From NCBI GenBank assembly GCA_934525405.1, contig CAKSZF010000100.1, positions 1-5,225 of the forward strand: a stretch of 5,225 nt of DNA. The letters are read 5' to 3'. Both the position numbers and the translations under genes were made by a program. This document shows, in pieces, positions 4,568 to 5,225 of this stretch (positions are counted from its first letter, which is position 1; the number at the start of each line of letters is the position of its first letter). Origin of the DNA: an uncultured Faecalibacterium sp. (GTDB taxonomy: Bacteria; Bacillota; Clostridia; Oscillospirales; Ruminococcaceae). The notes below the pieces were generated by a model that was given only the letters and a program-made list of their open reading frames with translations, was not told where the DNA came from and searched no databases.

Positions 4568-4601
4568 AAGTTACTTACGGAAATATAGAGCCGTCAGTTC
4601 C

Positions 4602-5225
4602 TTATGCCTTAGAAGCAGAGTGCTTCTTGGTAGCATGGAGGAACAGAGCCAGCATTGCGATGGCAAAGACGATGCCGATGGGGTAAGCAACGGCGGTGTT
4701 GTAAGCCACCAGCTTGCCGTCTGCATAGGTGTTGATCATCTTGCCCAGGCACTCGGGAGCCAGCACGAAGTAGGTGCAGGACACAGCGCTCATGAAGGTT
4801 GCAGGCACGGCGGTGATCCAGAAGTTCTTCTTCTCCTTGAACAGGTACATGGAAGCAGCCCACAGGACGATCATAGCCAGCGTCTGGTTGGTCCAGCTGA
4901 AGTAACGCCAGATGACGGTGTAGTTGATGAAGCCCAGTGCGTTGCCGATGCCAAGGAAAGCACCAACGCCCAGCACGGGGATGCAGAGCTTCAGGCGGTT
5001 TACGTAGCTGTCCTGATCGATCTTGAGCCAGTCGGACAGGGTCAGACGAGCGGAACGGAAGGCGGTATCACCAGAGGTGATGGGGCAGATAACGACACCG
5101 ATCATAGCCAGTGCCACGCCAACCTTACCCATGGTCTTGAGGCAGACGTCGTAGATAGCGGCAGACTGACCGGCAGCCAGAGCCTCGGCCAGACCGACCA
5201 TCTTGCCGTCGGTGATGGTGTACAG
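4602..5225 (-). CDS. cstA: CstA-family carbon starvation transporter, C-terminal part (5' end outside window)
   Basis: The frame is open to the right edge and encodes the last 207 residues; the start lies outside, and the internal ATG at 5201 is not the true start. CstA proteins are large multi-helix membrane transporters reported to take up pyruvate or peptides. The fragment has two family hallmarks: CPITSGDTAFRSARL (fragment residues 47-61) and WRYFSWTNQTLA (106-117). Hydrophobic helices follow at roughly 34-50, 79-98, 112-128, 136-156 and 180-197, ending in a basic tail TKKHSASKA. The full protein cannot be measured here. Codon use looks tuned for high expression: three of four arginines are CGT, whereas coaX favours CGG and CGC. 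A strong terminator follows. Substrate (pyruvate or peptide) cannot be decided from this fragment. Confidence 0.93.
   Translation of the reverse strand: MYTITDGKMVGLAEALAAGQSAAIYDVCLKTMGKVGVALAMIGVVICPITSGDTAFRSARLTLSDWLKIDQDSYVNRLKLCIPVLGVGAFLGIGNALGFINYTVIWRYFSWTNQTLAMIVLWAASMYLFKEKKNFWITAVPATFMSAVSCTYFVLAPECLGKMINTYADGKLVAYNTAVAYPIGIVFAIAMLALFLHATKKHSASKA

Noticed and set aside
5199..5201. ATG at 5201 as the start of the CstA-like gene
   Set aside because: The frame remains open for eight further codons to the window edge and the residues after it match the interior of CstA proteins, so the true start lies outside.

Overview
The window looks like chromosome from a fairly GC-rich Clostridia-type Firmicute of the gut, most like Faecalibacterium or a related Oscillospiraceae genus. 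This is inferred from the 16S 5' end, the consensus sigma-A promoters, the purine-rich ribosome-binding sites, the protein sequences and the hairpin-rich intergenic repeats; it has not been tested by a search.

Layout, left to right. (1) 1-480: the first ~42 bases of a 16S rRNA gene on the minus strand, reading out of the window, with a leader holding three hairpins and a boxA-like segment, driven by two near-consensus tandem promoters (P2 at 239-267, P1 at 425-453). (2) 481-849: no credible gene; a mosaic of short palindromic repeat modules, two of which (503-547 and 616-661) keep the same two-hairpin geometry while their arms co-vary. (3) 850-1698, plus strand: a promoter and a CoaX-family (type III pantothenate kinase) gene whose active-site motifs are substituted at several normally invariant positions. 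(4) 1709-1893, plus: a tRNA-Arg(CCG) gene with its own promoter and a strong terminator directly abutting the encoded CCA. (5) 1904-3357, plus: a complete MATE-family efflux transporter gene. (6) 3371-3420: a terminator serving both converging genes. (7) 3429-4511, minus: an unrecognised protein with two membrane segments, with its promoter. (8) 4524-5225, minus: the C-terminal part of a CstA-family transporter gene followed by a strong terminator.

The genes do not form a pathway. They are mostly separate transcription units at the upstream edge of an rRNA operon, each with a recognisable promoter or terminator. The exception is coaX, which has no terminator of its own and probably reads through the tRNA. 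No mobile element, CRISPR array, phage or defence system is visible. The two observations most worth checking are the degenerate CoaX active site and the co-varying two-hairpin repeat family upstream of it.
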